Shown here one piece after another: positions 1 to 13,771 of a DNA stretch of 64,000 bases. A model generated the notes under the pieces. That model was not told where the DNA came from, did no database searches, and saw nothing but the letters and a program-made list of their open reading frames with translations. Within the stretch, counting starts at the first letter, position 1, and each line of letters begins with the position of its first letter. Source of the DNA: Montifringilla adamsi (Eukaryota > Chordata > Aves > Passeriformes > Passeridae). The translations under genes and the position numbers were made by a program. Location of the stretch: the NCBI GenBank assembly GCA_017590115.1, contig JAGGNK010015558.1, positions 731,841 to 795,840 of the forward strand, written 5' to 3'.

Positions 1-1414
1 AGATACAGTAAAATAAAAATATATGACAATGGAAAGACTAAAGAAAAAAAAAAAAAAAACATGGCTGAAAGTAATGACTGCTAAGGAGAAAAGTCACTTG
101 AGGGAAACATTTTAAAAGATTCCAGTAGTAGCTTTACAATGTTCCATAGACAAATAAGTTCAAAGTCCATCATAGGCTGAGGAAAAATGGGGAGCAAAAT
201 GCCTTAAAAAATCCAAAACAAACCAGCAACCCAAACACTAAAGCTCTTTTGTTCTTCCTTATCTTTTTAAGAGACTTTGAAATTGTAAAGCGTTCTACCA
301 CAAGAAAAAAATCAGATCATCAGAGTGATTGCCACCAAATAACAAGAGATATTTCATAATTTGCTTCAGTAAGCTTGAATTTAAGAATTAACTTTGGGGC
401 AAATTTTGGAAACCTAAATACTGTTCAATGAAATGTCAAATGACTAGCCCAACTGTAACAATATTGACCCAGCATATGAGAAAACCCTACTTCTAGAGTC
501 CTCTGCATTTGTATACCCATTTAAAAAAGATATTTTTTTCTGTCAGGGAAGATATCTACTAATAGGAGCATGAGAACATTCATTAGCACTTCTTACATAG
601 TCCAGGAGAGAAGAAAGCCCATTCCGGCCATACTTTTATTGACCAGAAATCAGAGGACAAGCAGAGAGGCATCATGTGGGTTATGGGATGTTTCTTCTCA
701 GGATTTTCTTGGTGAACTGCAGCAATTAAGAGCTCATCTGAGCTCAGAAAAATATCATACTCCTAACCCAGGAATTTTGATTGGCATTTTCTCACTGTGT
801 CATCTGGTGACTACATATTTATGTGTCTCCTTCTTAGTTTTGTTCTCATCCTTCTCTAAGGAAATCTGTAAGGGTGGCTCCACCACACTCACCTCACAGC
901 TCTCTCCTATCCATTTATCAGTGAGAACAAAACCAGATATCAGCCAAGACAAACCTCATGTGATCACTCACTTCTGCACCCCTGGCTCTGAGAGAAAATG
1001 AGTCTTACTAGTAGGTTGGTTTCTCAGAAATGGAGATAGTTTCCTGATGCTTTCTACAACTAAAAAGTTATCAGAACTTTCTCCCAAATGATGCACAAAC
1101 AAGTTGGAAGAGAATGAGTAAAAAGTCCAGCAATCTGCATGTTCCTCCAGACATAGGTTTCTCCTTTAAATGTAAGATGATTTCAGGACATCAGTTACAA
1201 TGAGGTAATTGCTGTCAGAGGATTCACTAAATTTTCACTTGGAGCAAGCAGGCTACCTCTACCATACACAAAAAAAGTAGTGTCCCTATGCTGGAATTGT
1301 TTTAATTCCTAGTTTCCATTTTCTCTTGTTGCTTATGGAAGGCAGAAGGGTACTTGTTTGGGTTTGACCTGTGTAAATATTGGCCCTGTATTCATTTTAT
1401 TTTCAAACAATTAA

Positions 1415-1416
<2 letters not shown>

Positions 1417-1488
<72 letters not shown>
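1417..1488. repeat. Poly(A) tract of 72 bases
   Basis: An uninterrupted run of 72 A residues with no retroelement body recognisable beside it. Its length is probably polymorphic or uncertain in the assembly. Confidence 0.98.
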
Positions 1489-1491
<3 letters not shown>

Positions 1492-4400
1492 TCAAGATGA
1501 TTGATATGAGGACAGTGCTGAAAAAAGTCATGTTACAAGTTAACCATAACAGATTTCACATGTTGCTATTCTATAGGAAATTAAATCAAATACAGTAGCA
1601 GAGCAATCTGTTGAAGAAAACTGGTTTCACTGAGCAGCAGTATCCGGTTAAAAGTATGTAACTCACAAGAATATGGAACAGATGACTTTTTAATTTCTTT
1701 AATTTCTCATGTCTTAAGAAAATGGGATCTAATTCATAAATTGCAATATACAAATCAGAAAAATTATGAGTAAGAGGCAATGTGTATGGGTTAGTCAGTT
1801 AATTCAAAATTGTTCAGCAACTTTACCTTCTTCCCCAAGGCTTATCTCTCAGCCACATTTTTCCTAGTAAGAATTACATTATGTGAAATCGTTACAGAGT
1901 TAAAGAATGTGCAGGGGAATAACTGACTAAAGGACTAGTCTTTGCACTCCTGCAATCCACCAATAATAACAAGGTACTATCTTTGCAACAAAAAGTAAAT
2001 TTTCAGCGTGACATTAAACAATACTAGGCAATTTGGAAGAAGGGCAGGCTGTGTAAATTACTGGCTTTTCACAAGAACAACAGAAATAATTGGTCATTCA
2101 AAGTCACTTCTGCTGACTCTACAGGGTAAGTCTTGCAGGAGAGTCTGTCAGTAAGTAATTTGGCTTGAATTTCTCAGGTTTACCCATGCAGAATAAAACA
2201 GTTCAGAAATGTGTTGACCTCCTGGGTGCCAATGTTGATTGCTCAGTGCTATGAGGAAAATTATGCTGTCCTGGTCTTTTTTTATTTTTTATTAGAAAAG
2301 AGGAAGCTTTAAATTTTTGATAACTTCAGGGTACTAGGCTTTTATTTGCATTTCCAGTTAGTTTGAAAGGCAAGGGTTGGGATGGACTAAAACTTCAATT
2401 CTCCATGAGCCCTCATTCAAGTTTGATCACTTTTAAAGAGGTAGAAAATCACAAAAAAGATTGCCCAACAAGTTGAACCCAAGTGGTTCAACAGTAGTTT
2501 AAATTAGTGGGCAGGGCTGTGCAATGTGGTACCCTCTGTCAAGAGGTTGGCTGGAAAGTCAAGAACAGTAATCTCCTTAGCCACTGCAGCCCGGGAAAGC
2601 AGGAACCATGGCTCAGAAACCTTAACAAGTGATTTCCTTTTCTGCTACTCCACATCATCTCCTTCCATGCATATTCTTTTCCCAGTCTCATTTGGACCTA
2701 AAGCAGAAAACTTAGTTTGTGGGACTTAAGTTGATATTAAATTCCTAACCTTGTCATGATAAACCACCAAAGCACCATACCCAAGCAGCATCTCTCTCCA
2801 ACTTGTTTTAACCTCTCCTCTGCCCCTCTGCCTTTTCTAGGCCTGCATTGCTTTGACAAGTCATCCATGCAATGTGAACATGTACACGTGAGACTTCTGA
2901 CACAAGAACGTGCATTTCTCATGGCTTTTCTTGTACTGATGATGTGTTTTCATCATGACACTCTGCCTGGCACTTTCTGTTAAACCTGAGTCTTACATTT
3001 CAGCAGCAAGGAAGAAGTCTCCTCAGTAGCAAAAGTATTTTATCAAGAAGAGAAATGTGCACAAACACATCAAGGATACCTTTGACTACAACCTTTCCCA
3101 TTACAGTACTGTATCATATTATTTGGAATCAGAAAAATCATTGCATTTGGGGACTGTTTATAGTCAATCTATATTAACTATAGACTATATCTATTAACTG
3201 CAGGCCCAACAATATTGTGGTTCACGATGTCACTAGACAGTCAGCTAGAAATTAAAGACATTTAGATCCATGCTGTTGCATAATTAGCAACATATCATTT
3301 TTCAGTTTTGCACTCCAAACTGTTTTTCTACTGCTGAATACACAACAGAATTTAGTGCAAATTAGCACCAAAAAAAAGTGCAAAATGGGATGGAAAAAGG
3401 GATACCAATTTTCTTATTGTGTCCTTTACTTATACAAAATGTAGCACAAAAGTATTATAGAGGAAAATACGTACTTGAAGATATCAGAAAAGTAGCCCAC
3501 CACTGTAAAATGGTATTGCTATAATTTCACACGAATTCTTTGTTCCAAAATGTTTGATTTCTTGCTGTTACACTCAGCGTATGTTATCAGGCCAATGAAA
3601 TGTGAATCACTGAGGAAGTGATCAAGCTGTGAGATGAGAAAAAGAGTGTGGTGGTCCAGCAGTGAAAATAGATAGCAACACAAGTGGACGTGCCTCACAG
3701 CTTGCAAGAGAAATCCAGATTTCCCAGTCCTTATATGTTCCCACTTGTAAAAGAGCTGTGCAAATCATTTGCCCAGACTGTGAGAGGTGTTGCACTTAAT
3801 ATTTACTCATTATTTATAGGTACTCTTCTCTTAGCCAGGTTGATCACACTTCTGCACTGCCTTTGTATCAAAGGTGCTAATGCTCTTCTTTGATATAGTA
3901 CCACCACACCCAAGAGCATGGGGAAGAAACTTATCTGATGATCTGATGGGAAGAGCAAAGGAGATGATCCAGACAGAGCTCCTGTACCAAGCTCCCAGCC
4001 ACCAGAGTGGGAAAGATATTTCTGACTCTTGCATGATTGTATACAAGAGCTGTGGTGGAACAAGCCCAGAACTGGCCATATGATGCAAATTCTACGTCCT
4101 GGGGAACTGAGCAGTTTTGGAAAATATTTTCTTTTTAAATCTGAATGAATGTTTAATGAAAGGCTAAAGATGCACACACACACAGTCAGTGACACTCTTC
4201 ATGGAGCTCACTAGCTGGGAAGCCCAGACTTCAGCTTTTGTTATACCTGACCTGACCTGAGGCTCAGGGCCTGATGGAGAGAGCCCCTACCCCAGGGCTG
4301 CTGTCTGACTTGAATGTGCCCATCTTACCACTCTTCACATTGCCTTTCAACAGAGAATATGCAAAGAAGGCTCACCATATGTATTCTATGTTTTAACCTC

Positions 4401-4760
4401 TTTCCATAGGTATCTGGATTCAACCTGACAAGAAATAGGATCTTTGATCTGATTCAGCAGAGTCAGATGTATATGCTTCTCCATTTCTTCCTCTGCCTTT
4501 TCTCTGGCACCTACTCATGAAGTTCCCATCCTTTGTGAGAAGCGTTTGCTAGCTATGTCTTCAATAAAATTGCTATGTTTCCCAAGCAAGGTTCAATAAA
4601 TCAGAATTTTTTGATGTTTCTCATTACAGAAAAATTTTCCAACACAATCTCTTTAAGAATTTTCTCTTACAAAAGAGATAAGCAGAAGTTTACCCTTACA
4701 TTTTGCTGATACCATTGAGTTCGTCATGTAAATAGTCACCCTGACTGTGTGCAAGTCCTT

Positions 4761-4813
4761 GAAATTTAAGTCTTGGCTTTTTCCCATGAAGTTTAAGCCT
4801 TGGCTTTTCCTAT
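4761..4813. repeat. Imperfect tandem duplication, about 27 bp x 2
   Basis: Unit 1 (4761-4787) and unit 2 (4788-4813) share GAA-TTTAAG-CTTGGCTTTT-CC with a few substitutions and one base of length difference. Confidence 0.75.
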
Positions 4814-7800
4814 GTAGTAGCTGTTTGTCTCAGGCAGCAATGTTCCTGGCATCCCACCAAAGTCCATGGAAAAGTTGTGATATGTCTCAGGAGCCTCTGG
4901 TTTTGACCCTATTTACATAAAGAGAAAGCTGGGCCAGTACAAGGTACACCTATCTCCATTGTAAAAAATTCCAGTGTAGTAGAACTCAAAACCAAGAATT
5001 TTGAGATTATCCTACTTTGACAGTTGTGTGGGTCTCTTGAAGAGATTCAGATTTTTTCAAGAGCATTCCAAAGAAGATCCAGTCCTTGATACAGCATTGA
5101 AAACAAAACAGATTTGTTCCTCAATGAAACTAAATGTCACGCTGGGTGTACAGAGGTGGTGTATAGGATGAAAAGTGTCCTGTCTCACTTCAGTCCTGGA
5201 GTTGCCTGAGAACTGCAACCATAAGTGTCAACAGACTGCTGCCCTCACCAGTCTGCCAGCATGCCCACGGTTCAGAGCAGGAAGGAAACATAGCACTGAG
5301 CTGTCATAGGTGAGACTCCTCCAGGCATTTATTGCATCAGAAAAGGGCTATAGATGTTTTAGGATCCCTTAGCACTGAAACACTCCCTAGGAATGAACGG
5401 TTTTCAGCGACCCAGATAGCCAAACTTGAATAGATCAATTAATTACTCTTATGACATTCTCCAGTGATCCACAACCCAGAACTGCAACTGTAGAAACTTG
5501 GTCTGCTTGAGCCCTGTGAAGATCAAGTCCCCAAACAGCCACAGCAGGCAGTTTTGGAGGATGTGGAATAGTCTTTCTGACCCCAGGCTCCTGACAGCTC
5601 TAGTGAAGCCTATTGCCTTTTTCCTTACGAGGCATCAGGAATGACTGTGCTGAAGGAGGTAACCATGCTGAATGTACCTGCTGCCAGAGCAACATTGAGC
5701 ACAGAGTCCCACAGTGTCCCAGTGTCTCAGTGCACTGCAGGGCTGGCCAGTACTCAGGGAATCCCACAGTCTCTTTAAATGGCAAAAATAACTTTTCCTA
5801 ATCTTCCACAACTCAGCTCAATACATGTTCCAATTATCTCAAAGTACAAAGATGAAGGGGAAGTAAATTTTTAAACTGCAAATTGGATTCAACTTCCTAG
5901 TTTTAAGGAAAGCTTCATAGATAAAGGTATGACAGCACAGTCTTTTTCACATATTTATATTGAAAAAGAAGGAGGCCTTATAGAACAGCCAACAAAGGAG
6001 TGTAGGTCAGTAGTTGATCTGTTCTGAAATTACAGCCATAACTCTGGAATGCTATTCCCTCTATACTAATGCTGCTGCAGGCACTTACAAAGTACCTGTG
6101 ATGCACCTGAATGCACATAAGTGAATTGGCCCTCTGTGCTCTGCAGAATATTCTTCAGCTGCAACACCAGCAATGTTTCAGCCTCAGTGCCTGATAGGAT
6201 TGGGTTTTGAGAGAGGTCTCTGATGAGACTTTCATACTCCATACTTTTGCTTGGGAGCAATCAATGTAGACTGGTGTTGCCATTTCTGTGGGGCCTTCCC
6301 TTCTCTCTGAGACAGGAGGGACACCATTACCCTGCAAATGACAATGGTTTCTGCAACTGATAGTGAAAGAAAAGCAGATTAAAAGAATATGACTCAGCAT
6401 GACAGTATTTCCCCATCCAGTATGGATATATGTGTATGTGTATCTGCATGCACATGTTGAAAAAGTGAACAAGAGACAAGTCTCAAAGAGGTCAGCTCCT
6501 GGTTTCAGCCTTTGCAACAACCCCTGCTTTCCATTCTCCTAGACAGAATGGAAGTGATCCTAAAACATGGATCCTATTTGATTTCAAGATGATTTTCAGT
6601 TGGGGAGGAATCAAAAAAGGGGGGGAAAGTGGCCTTTCTCTCCACAGTAGAGTGGCTGCATGTTAGTGGTGTTGAACAAAGCTAGAGTTTCACCCCTCAG
6701 TCTCTCAAAGTCAACATATCTTGAAGTTGTCTTCAAAACAATCCAGAGACAATTTAGAACATTTGGAAGCCTGCAAAATAGACATTAATAGAAAAGTTAG
6801 GACAATAGACATAGTTAGACAAGCCATTCTTAGAAAGAAAGGGAAAATAGGATGACTAAAATGGAAGTAGAGGAGTTTATAGCGGAGAACACAGCAGAGT
6901 GGGAGAGAAGCTACTCTGAGACCAGTGAATTGACTGTCCTCATCCAAATAAAACACATGAGGGATCTGCATCCCTCTTCTCACTGGAAAGGCATGGATAG
7001 GTGAGACTAAGCTATGAATTACTCTCAGTCAGAAGAGTTGTTCCGAGCTACATGACTGCCTTAAGTTTGCTATGTAACAATAGCTGCCCAACCCTGGATG
7101 CCCCAAATTTTCCCCTTTGCACATGGCTGCAAGTTGCTTTTGCAATATCAGTGACCTGAATATATGAGAGCAAAACTCTCAGAGAGAATTAGATTCAAGA
7201 GGCTTGAAGCTTCCCAGGAATCTGAAAGAACTGGCATTTCGGTGTTCATGGCCCACTAGAGCCAGTTAAAAGGTCAGAAATAAAAGGTTATTGACCTGTA
7301 GATTTTCTTGAGACTCAGAGGGCACCATGACTTCAGCCCTTGAGTTCTTCTCACAACACAGGGATCATAAAGGTTTTGCAGGTCACTGACCCCACAGCGT
7401 ATGAAATCAGGGAAATAACTGGTAAATTTAGTCTGCATTTTATACTATTGCAATGGAGTTTAAATAAATTACTAATCAATATCACTAACTGGAAAAGCTT
7501 ATGAAGGGCACAACCAATCCCACTGCAAGAAATACTAAAAAACATTCTTTAGCCTAAATTATGCAGCCAGTCAAGTTAGAGATCATAAGGTCCTATCTGA
7601 CCTTACAGTCCATGAATCATAGTTGTTTCCCTACAGCAAAACTAAGTCCCTTTATGTCTGATTTTAGTTTTTCTTGTATTTCTTGGATTATATTTCTCAT
7701 GGTCCTTCTAAAATCCTTCTAAAAGCTACCAAATATATATAAAAAAAGCTATACAAATATATATACAACAAACCATATTATTACATATTACGCACAAGAA

Positions 7801-10800
7801 GGGTTTGTTCTTGACATGTTGCCAAGAATGCTTGAGAACACAAGTCTCTCTATCACTTTGATCATGAAAGACAAGTGGTTCCAGTTATTTGAAACTTTAT
7901 TTGACAGGATGGAAGTAAGATAGGAAGTGAAATGTTAAACTCCACTGTAAAGATCAATGCTTGAGAAGCATATAAACAAAACAGAACTGAAGAAGTGGAT
8001 TTTCAAAAGGCAAAACAAATGGAGGGAATGACTCTGGTATACATTTTGTCAAACACCCCTTTAAAAGCACTGCCCTCATGCAAGTGAACTCTTGATTGTT
8101 GGTGTGCTCAGAGCACTCTCGCTAATTCTAGAAAGCGGCTGGCTGGTAACAGCAGATTGCTAGTGCTTAGCAGTGCTAATCAGCATCAAAATGCTGCTGC
8201 AGCTTTATGAGCACCTTTTCACCCACATTCTTCCCTCACAGTGACTAAATCCTTGAAGTCAATAGAATTAGTCCTGATCCAGGCTGGTGGAAATGAGAGC
8301 AGAATAAGCACCTTGTCGCTTCAACTAATAATCCTTGTAATAGTCTTCTTCTAAAGGAAAGCAAAAGCTACTGCCTGGAGAAGTTACCACAGCTTTCAGC
8401 TATATTGAATATTTTACACACAAAGGAAGGCCTTGGAGAAATTACATCAGAAGTGGATGTTTATTTTAGTTTGGTTCTTCTGACATTACTGAGCCACTCT
8501 AGTTTTGCCTCAGGCCAAAAGCATATTTTATAGATGAAAGGCCAATAGCTTATCTAGCCAGCCCGATCACAATTAGGATAGGACTAAGCAAGAGAAAATT
8601 CATAAGATGGAAATATTTGCAGTATTTTAAAAGATTCAAAGAGCTGAGGAATTCTTTGTGCTTTCCTTTGTATGGAGTATATGCTTAAAGACCATTGGCA
8701 GCCAATATACTAAAAAAGACAGAGCAAGCATTGTGGTGGCTGCTGTTGAGATCTTCTCAAAGTCAGTTGGGTTAATAGCCCCAGAAGTATACATCTTTCC
8801 ACTTGTCAAGAGAGAATGTATCTGAAGCACTAACCACTGCTAGGGACCACGGCACATGAGGCAGAAATGCAACACAGCACAGCTGCCATAGGCATTAATA
8901 TTTTCTGAACTCTGTTTTGTATTCCAGGGGATGATTCTGTGGAGAAGAACACATAACATGTAGCCATTGGATAGTAAGTTGGTAGTCATTTCTTTCCCAC
9001 AGTAACTGCCCCTTTATGGATGTTTTCATCTCACAATCTCATGGGGCAAATGAAAACTGGTTCATCCATTTTTCATCAAAGGGCACACAATTTCAAACTA
9101 GCTCACCCTGACCAGGGAGGAGGAGCAGGCATGGGAACCTGCAGCTCAGAGGGTGTACAGTAACCTGTTATCTTCAGTGACTTCTCCACACATCCACTGT
9201 TCAAGATATGTCATGCAGTTCTGCTGTAGTAACACCACACTGCTGGGAAATCCATTTTCAGTTTACATACGAGAAACAAGAATTCAGTCAATTCTAACTA
9301 GAGATTTATGAGCCCAGAGACTAAGCCACTAACCTTAGTGCTATTGTTTTATCTAAGAAAATCGGTTTCAGCTGTTAGCCTTTTTCTTCCTCTACTGAAA
9401 ATTTGATCATAATTCCTTTGAGACTAAAGTGTACATCAGTATTTGCAATATGAAGTCTGGAATAATGTATTAGGACCTCAAGTGCTTGTTGAAGAGATCT
9501 GTAAGATAAAATCAGTGACAGACATCATTGCCAATACCCAGCTGGTTAGCCAAATAAGAGTCTGATCTGCTTTCAATCTATTTGATTCTGAGCAGATTTT
9601 GGAGAATGAAGGAAAATAGAACATTCCCATCATATTCTCCCATAAGGAGGAGTAAAAGAACCGGAAATGCATCAGTAGGCATCACAATAAGCACTTAAGT
9701 ATCAATAGCGATAGCCTGATGTCTGTAATTCCTCCAGAGCACTACAACAGCAGAGCCTCCGAAATGCATCTCCACTTGATCTTCCCACTGTTTCCTCATG
9801 CTCTGACATCTGAAAACACTTGTTGTTTTCTTATGCTGGACATCTTGCTCTGGGCATATGTTGAAACATCTGCATGATGTGAGGTGAGATATATTGACAT
9901 ATGGTATTGCAACAATAAGAAATTACATCTTGCTTTTGTTGTATTTAATAATAGATACAGATACTGCAGCTGTTAACCCCAGCAGACCTGGATCTTTTCT
10001 GTTCATGTTTTTCTCCACCTAGTACTGAATGCCTCCACTCTGTTCCCTTCCCTGTCTGTGAATTGTTCCCAATCAATAGCCATTGATCCTCTCCATCCTT
10101 TCCTCCTATAATTTGTTCATTACTAAGAGCTGAAAGCCTTCTCCTTCACAGCTTAATATTTACTAGCTGTTTTGAAATTACATCCAAAAGCAGAGCTGAC
10201 TGACACGCACCCTGAAGCAACAGAGAGAGAAAGAGCAGGAGAGCATTCTCCTGCAGAAAGAGCCACAGGATCTCATTGTATTTTTCCATAGCTGTTTCAG
10301 TTAAACATTTTCTTCCCACTCCCTTAGTCCTTCTCAATCCCATGCTTGTAGAGCTGGGAATCTGGGCACTGCTGCTGCTGACACAGTGCTTGGGCTAAAC
10401 CCAGGCACCAATGTTGCTCAGTAATTCTTGGATCAGAGGTAAAGGTCCATTTTAGAACACTCTGGTGGTGACTGAAGCAAGAGGGGTATTTTCACACAAA
10501 TTAATCCAGCAACACTAGTATATAACTATTTAAAGAGTTCTCTGAATTGCAGTAACTGGTCAAACCTGTTCTAACAACACCTTCTGGCACTGAGAGCAAG
10601 CAGGTCCAGTGAAGCTGCTGCTGGAGGGGAGCTATGTTTCAAATGGAAGTATTTTACATTAGTTTGGGCTTTCTCCAGGCAATTGTAAATGATTTTTGGG
10701 ACAGGACAAAGTCCTTCAGCTATGTCCCTAGATCAATCATCCTTCTTAGTTTAGCATTCAGTACATTTTTTTCCCACCTTAGCAAAACATATCATTGTAG

Positions 10801-11054
10801 GCAAATTGTGTATTCCCACTGTGTAGTTTAACACAAGCTGTTAATGACTTGTGACTTCCTCATGCACTCAGGCAGAGAACACTCATTTCATACCAAGCAG
10901 GTAAGTAAAATTTAAACCAGATGATTCCAAAAAGGAGAGGCATTAAGAGAAGTTAAATTAACATAATTTTATATACCAAAGTAGTGGGGACAAAGCACGG
11001 GACAAAAACAGCAATACAATGAGAGCTCTCAGTGCTTACTTGGAAGACTCATGT

Positions 11055-11159
11055 TCAAGAAATGACTCAATGTGGCACTTACTGTCATAGTTTATTGACA
11101 AGGTTGGGCTCAATGATCTCAGAGGTCTTTACTAACATAAATGATTCTGTAATTCTGTT
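11055..11159 (+). mobile_element. CR1 LINE, 3' end fragment
   Basis: The sequence follows the CR1 3' tail, including GGTTGGGCTCAATGATCTCA and the terminal octamer-type repeat ATGATTCTGTAATTCTGT. CR1 elements end in short ATTCTGTG-like repeats instead of poly(A). It is 5'-truncated to about 105 bp, as usual for CR1. Confidence 0.8.
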
Positions 11160-11684
11160 AGACAGGAAAAACAGTTCAAGGTAGGAGCTCTAGAAAAATG
11201 TCAGCAAGAAAGCTCTCCAAAGTACCTATAAACTTTGACTTAGAGAAATAATTTAATATAACAGGGCTCTTGGTCAACTTCTGATTTGTTCAGCTGGACT
11301 GCCAAGACACACTGTGAGACATTAGTCACATGACAAGAAATCAGCTGTGAGAATATCACTTTAAATTTCATGAGCTGTCATGTGAATCCAATTTCTCCTG
11401 CCTTTCCAGTTCAAACAACTGAACTACATGAACATATGGATGTAAACAAGTCCTCCCTTTGTGTAATAGCAACGTTGGTTGGAGTGGAGGGATGATGCAA
11501 ATGAAAGTTTTTGTAACACTTTACGAGAACCTCGCTTCACTTGAACAGGGAGCAAACTGATATTTGCAATCAATCTGGTTCCAGTAATTAGAGGGATCTT
11601 CTAAATCTACTCCTTAGTAGCACAAGACTGTATTTACTGGTTAATTAAAGAGTCTTTCTTAAGCAATTTCAGAAGAGACATTAG

Positions 11685-11703
11685 AAAAAAAAAAAAAAAA
11701 AAA
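11685..11703. repeat. A19 tract followed by (GAAAAA)n
   Basis: Homopolymer of 19 A followed by two GAAAAA units. Confidence 0.95.
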
Positions 11704-13181
11704 GAAAAAGAAAAAGAATGCAGGGCTGAAAATACTGGTTAGGCTCTAACCAAAAGAAGAGATTTTACATATATCCACTTGCTCATGTGCACTTCTGTTT
11801 TGAAATATCTTGTTTCCTTTGATAGACCTGAGGCTGCAAAGGAAGGTGCATTTGTCCTAACAGCTTCATGGACACAACTGAGCTTAACCAGAGCCCCGTG
11901 GGCCAGCAGTGGTGGCACACGTGGGTTCTCTCTTGTCTGTGCTGGCTGCATGGCAGGTCGCTCTGTCATCAATGCTGCAGGGCACCTTCCAGGTACTTCT
12001 AGGCAGGTACTATTCGAGAGAGATGGAAGGGCAGTAAGGGACTGATTAGCATAGGTACAATATTAGCACAACTTTATGACTGTCAAACTGATCAGGGAAA
12101 AAATATGTTGTGATATCTTTACATGTAAAGATGTTTCACTTAGAACAAATTTTCTTGTGTTTCGTTCTAGCCATCTAGCTCATTATTTTTCAGAGTAAGG
12201 TGGTCCAGAAGTCTGCATGCTATTTAAGACCCCAAAAAATTAGAACTTGTTTTTGTCCCACACCACAAGCTTCTTTTTTAACCCCTTGTAATCACACCAT
12301 AAACCAGTAAAAATTACAGTTTGCACAGTAATATCCCTGTGACTCCTTCTACTCAAGCGATTGCTCAGTAAAATTACCCACACAAGATTCTGTCCCTCTT
12401 TGCCAACGTGTAGCATGAAGCCTTCCACTGTGGATTTGTTGTAAGAACAAACACATCAGAAACCATCTGTGCCAGTGGGCACAAAATACATATATCAGCT
12501 AGGGAAGCATGTTTGGGCTGTTCTATGGTCCTAATGTTAAACTGCAAAATCAGACTTCACAAAGGCAAGATTTTAAATGCATTTTGGTAAGGCATCTAAT
12601 CAGTTGTGGAAAGTTCTTTCAGATTCAGTGCTAAACTGTGTGCTGTGTGTTATTCAGTCAGGCAGAACTGAGTAGTCTTCCTGCCCCAAGCCAACAAGTA
12701 GCACTGGGCTCAGATTGGTACTCTCAACAAGTTGCTAGTGCTTCAGCTAATATAGTCTGATCCTCTACAAGGCTTAATTCCTCAGATTTGGAATAGTGTT
12801 ATCTATCCCCACACAACTTTCTAACAGTCCAGGCCATGAACAGAAAAAATTATGGTCTAGTCACAGAATGTAGCACTAACCATAAATTTTGTCCAGTTTG
12901 TTGTTAAAAGACTGTGCTGCACTCTTCCTCTTAAATGTAATACTCTGAACATTTGCAGTAATTTACTGCATAATAAAATATTTAATTTGATAATACTTCT
13001 CTAGCTCACAGCCTGCATTTGAAAGATTTATTCAAGTCAAATACAGATGTCTCTTCTGCCCTGTATAACTTCTTACTCCATCCTTATCAGCATAAAAATT
13101 AATCAATTCAAGCAGTGTGCTGAGCACACATGGGTGCTGCAAAGGACAGCTGAGTATGAGGGCAAGGGTGCTTTCTATGAT

Positions 13182-13205
13182 TACACATGTATTTATACAT
13201 GTGTA
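13182..13205. repeat. Perfect 11-bp inverted repeat, 2-bp spacer
   Basis: TACACATGTAT, then TT, then ATACATGTGTA. The arms are exact reverse complements and lie in a mostly alternating purine-pyrimidine stretch. Confidence 0.9.
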
Positions 13206-13620
13206 TATACACATATGCTGGTAAGCTTTGATTCAGATAAGTCAACTGAATGTGAGCAAAAGTGCAATTTATTGGGTCTTTTATTCAAAGGAAGTTAATT
13301 TCAGGGTTTTCTAAAGAGCCTGTTCTTACTTATTTCCTCTTGCATACCCACTCTCCCTTCCCAAAAAAAGTCCATTTCCTGCCTGTATAGTCTTAACCTT
13401 CCTGTGGAAGGGCTTGGGAAGCAGACTCCAGCCAGGTACCTGTGATGCTCAGTGAGCTGACAGAACACCACGCAAGAATCACCCACCATGATGCAACTCA
13501 ATAAAGAAAGCCTTCAACTACTGTAATAGCTGTAATACCTTAGCAGATAGCTGTGAAAACCGGATAAAATCTGATACAAAAGCATCTTAACTGCTTGTAT
13601 TTTGTACCAAATCAGATGCC

Positions 13621-13771
<151 letters not shown>

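Larger units (their letters stand above)
1..11054. other. Intergenic, no gene recognised
   Basis: AT-rich unique sequence downstream of ENC1. It contains an A16 run at 44-59, the A72 run, one small tandem duplication and short CA/TG stretches. The longest frames are under 145 codons, low in coding character and match nothing I recognise. Confidence 0.7.

Noticed and set aside
570..1001. 143-codon plus-strand frame, the longest outside ENC1, the CpG island and the CR1 copies
   Set aside because: No recognisable motif, ordinary AT-rich composition and no splice or promoter context. A frame of this length is expected by chance in 64 kb over six frames.
7574..7620. Possible ancient CR1 3' end (GATCATAAGGTCCTATCTGACC)
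   Set aside because: Only about 45 bp are suggestive and the orientation signals conflict, so it is not secure enough to annotate.
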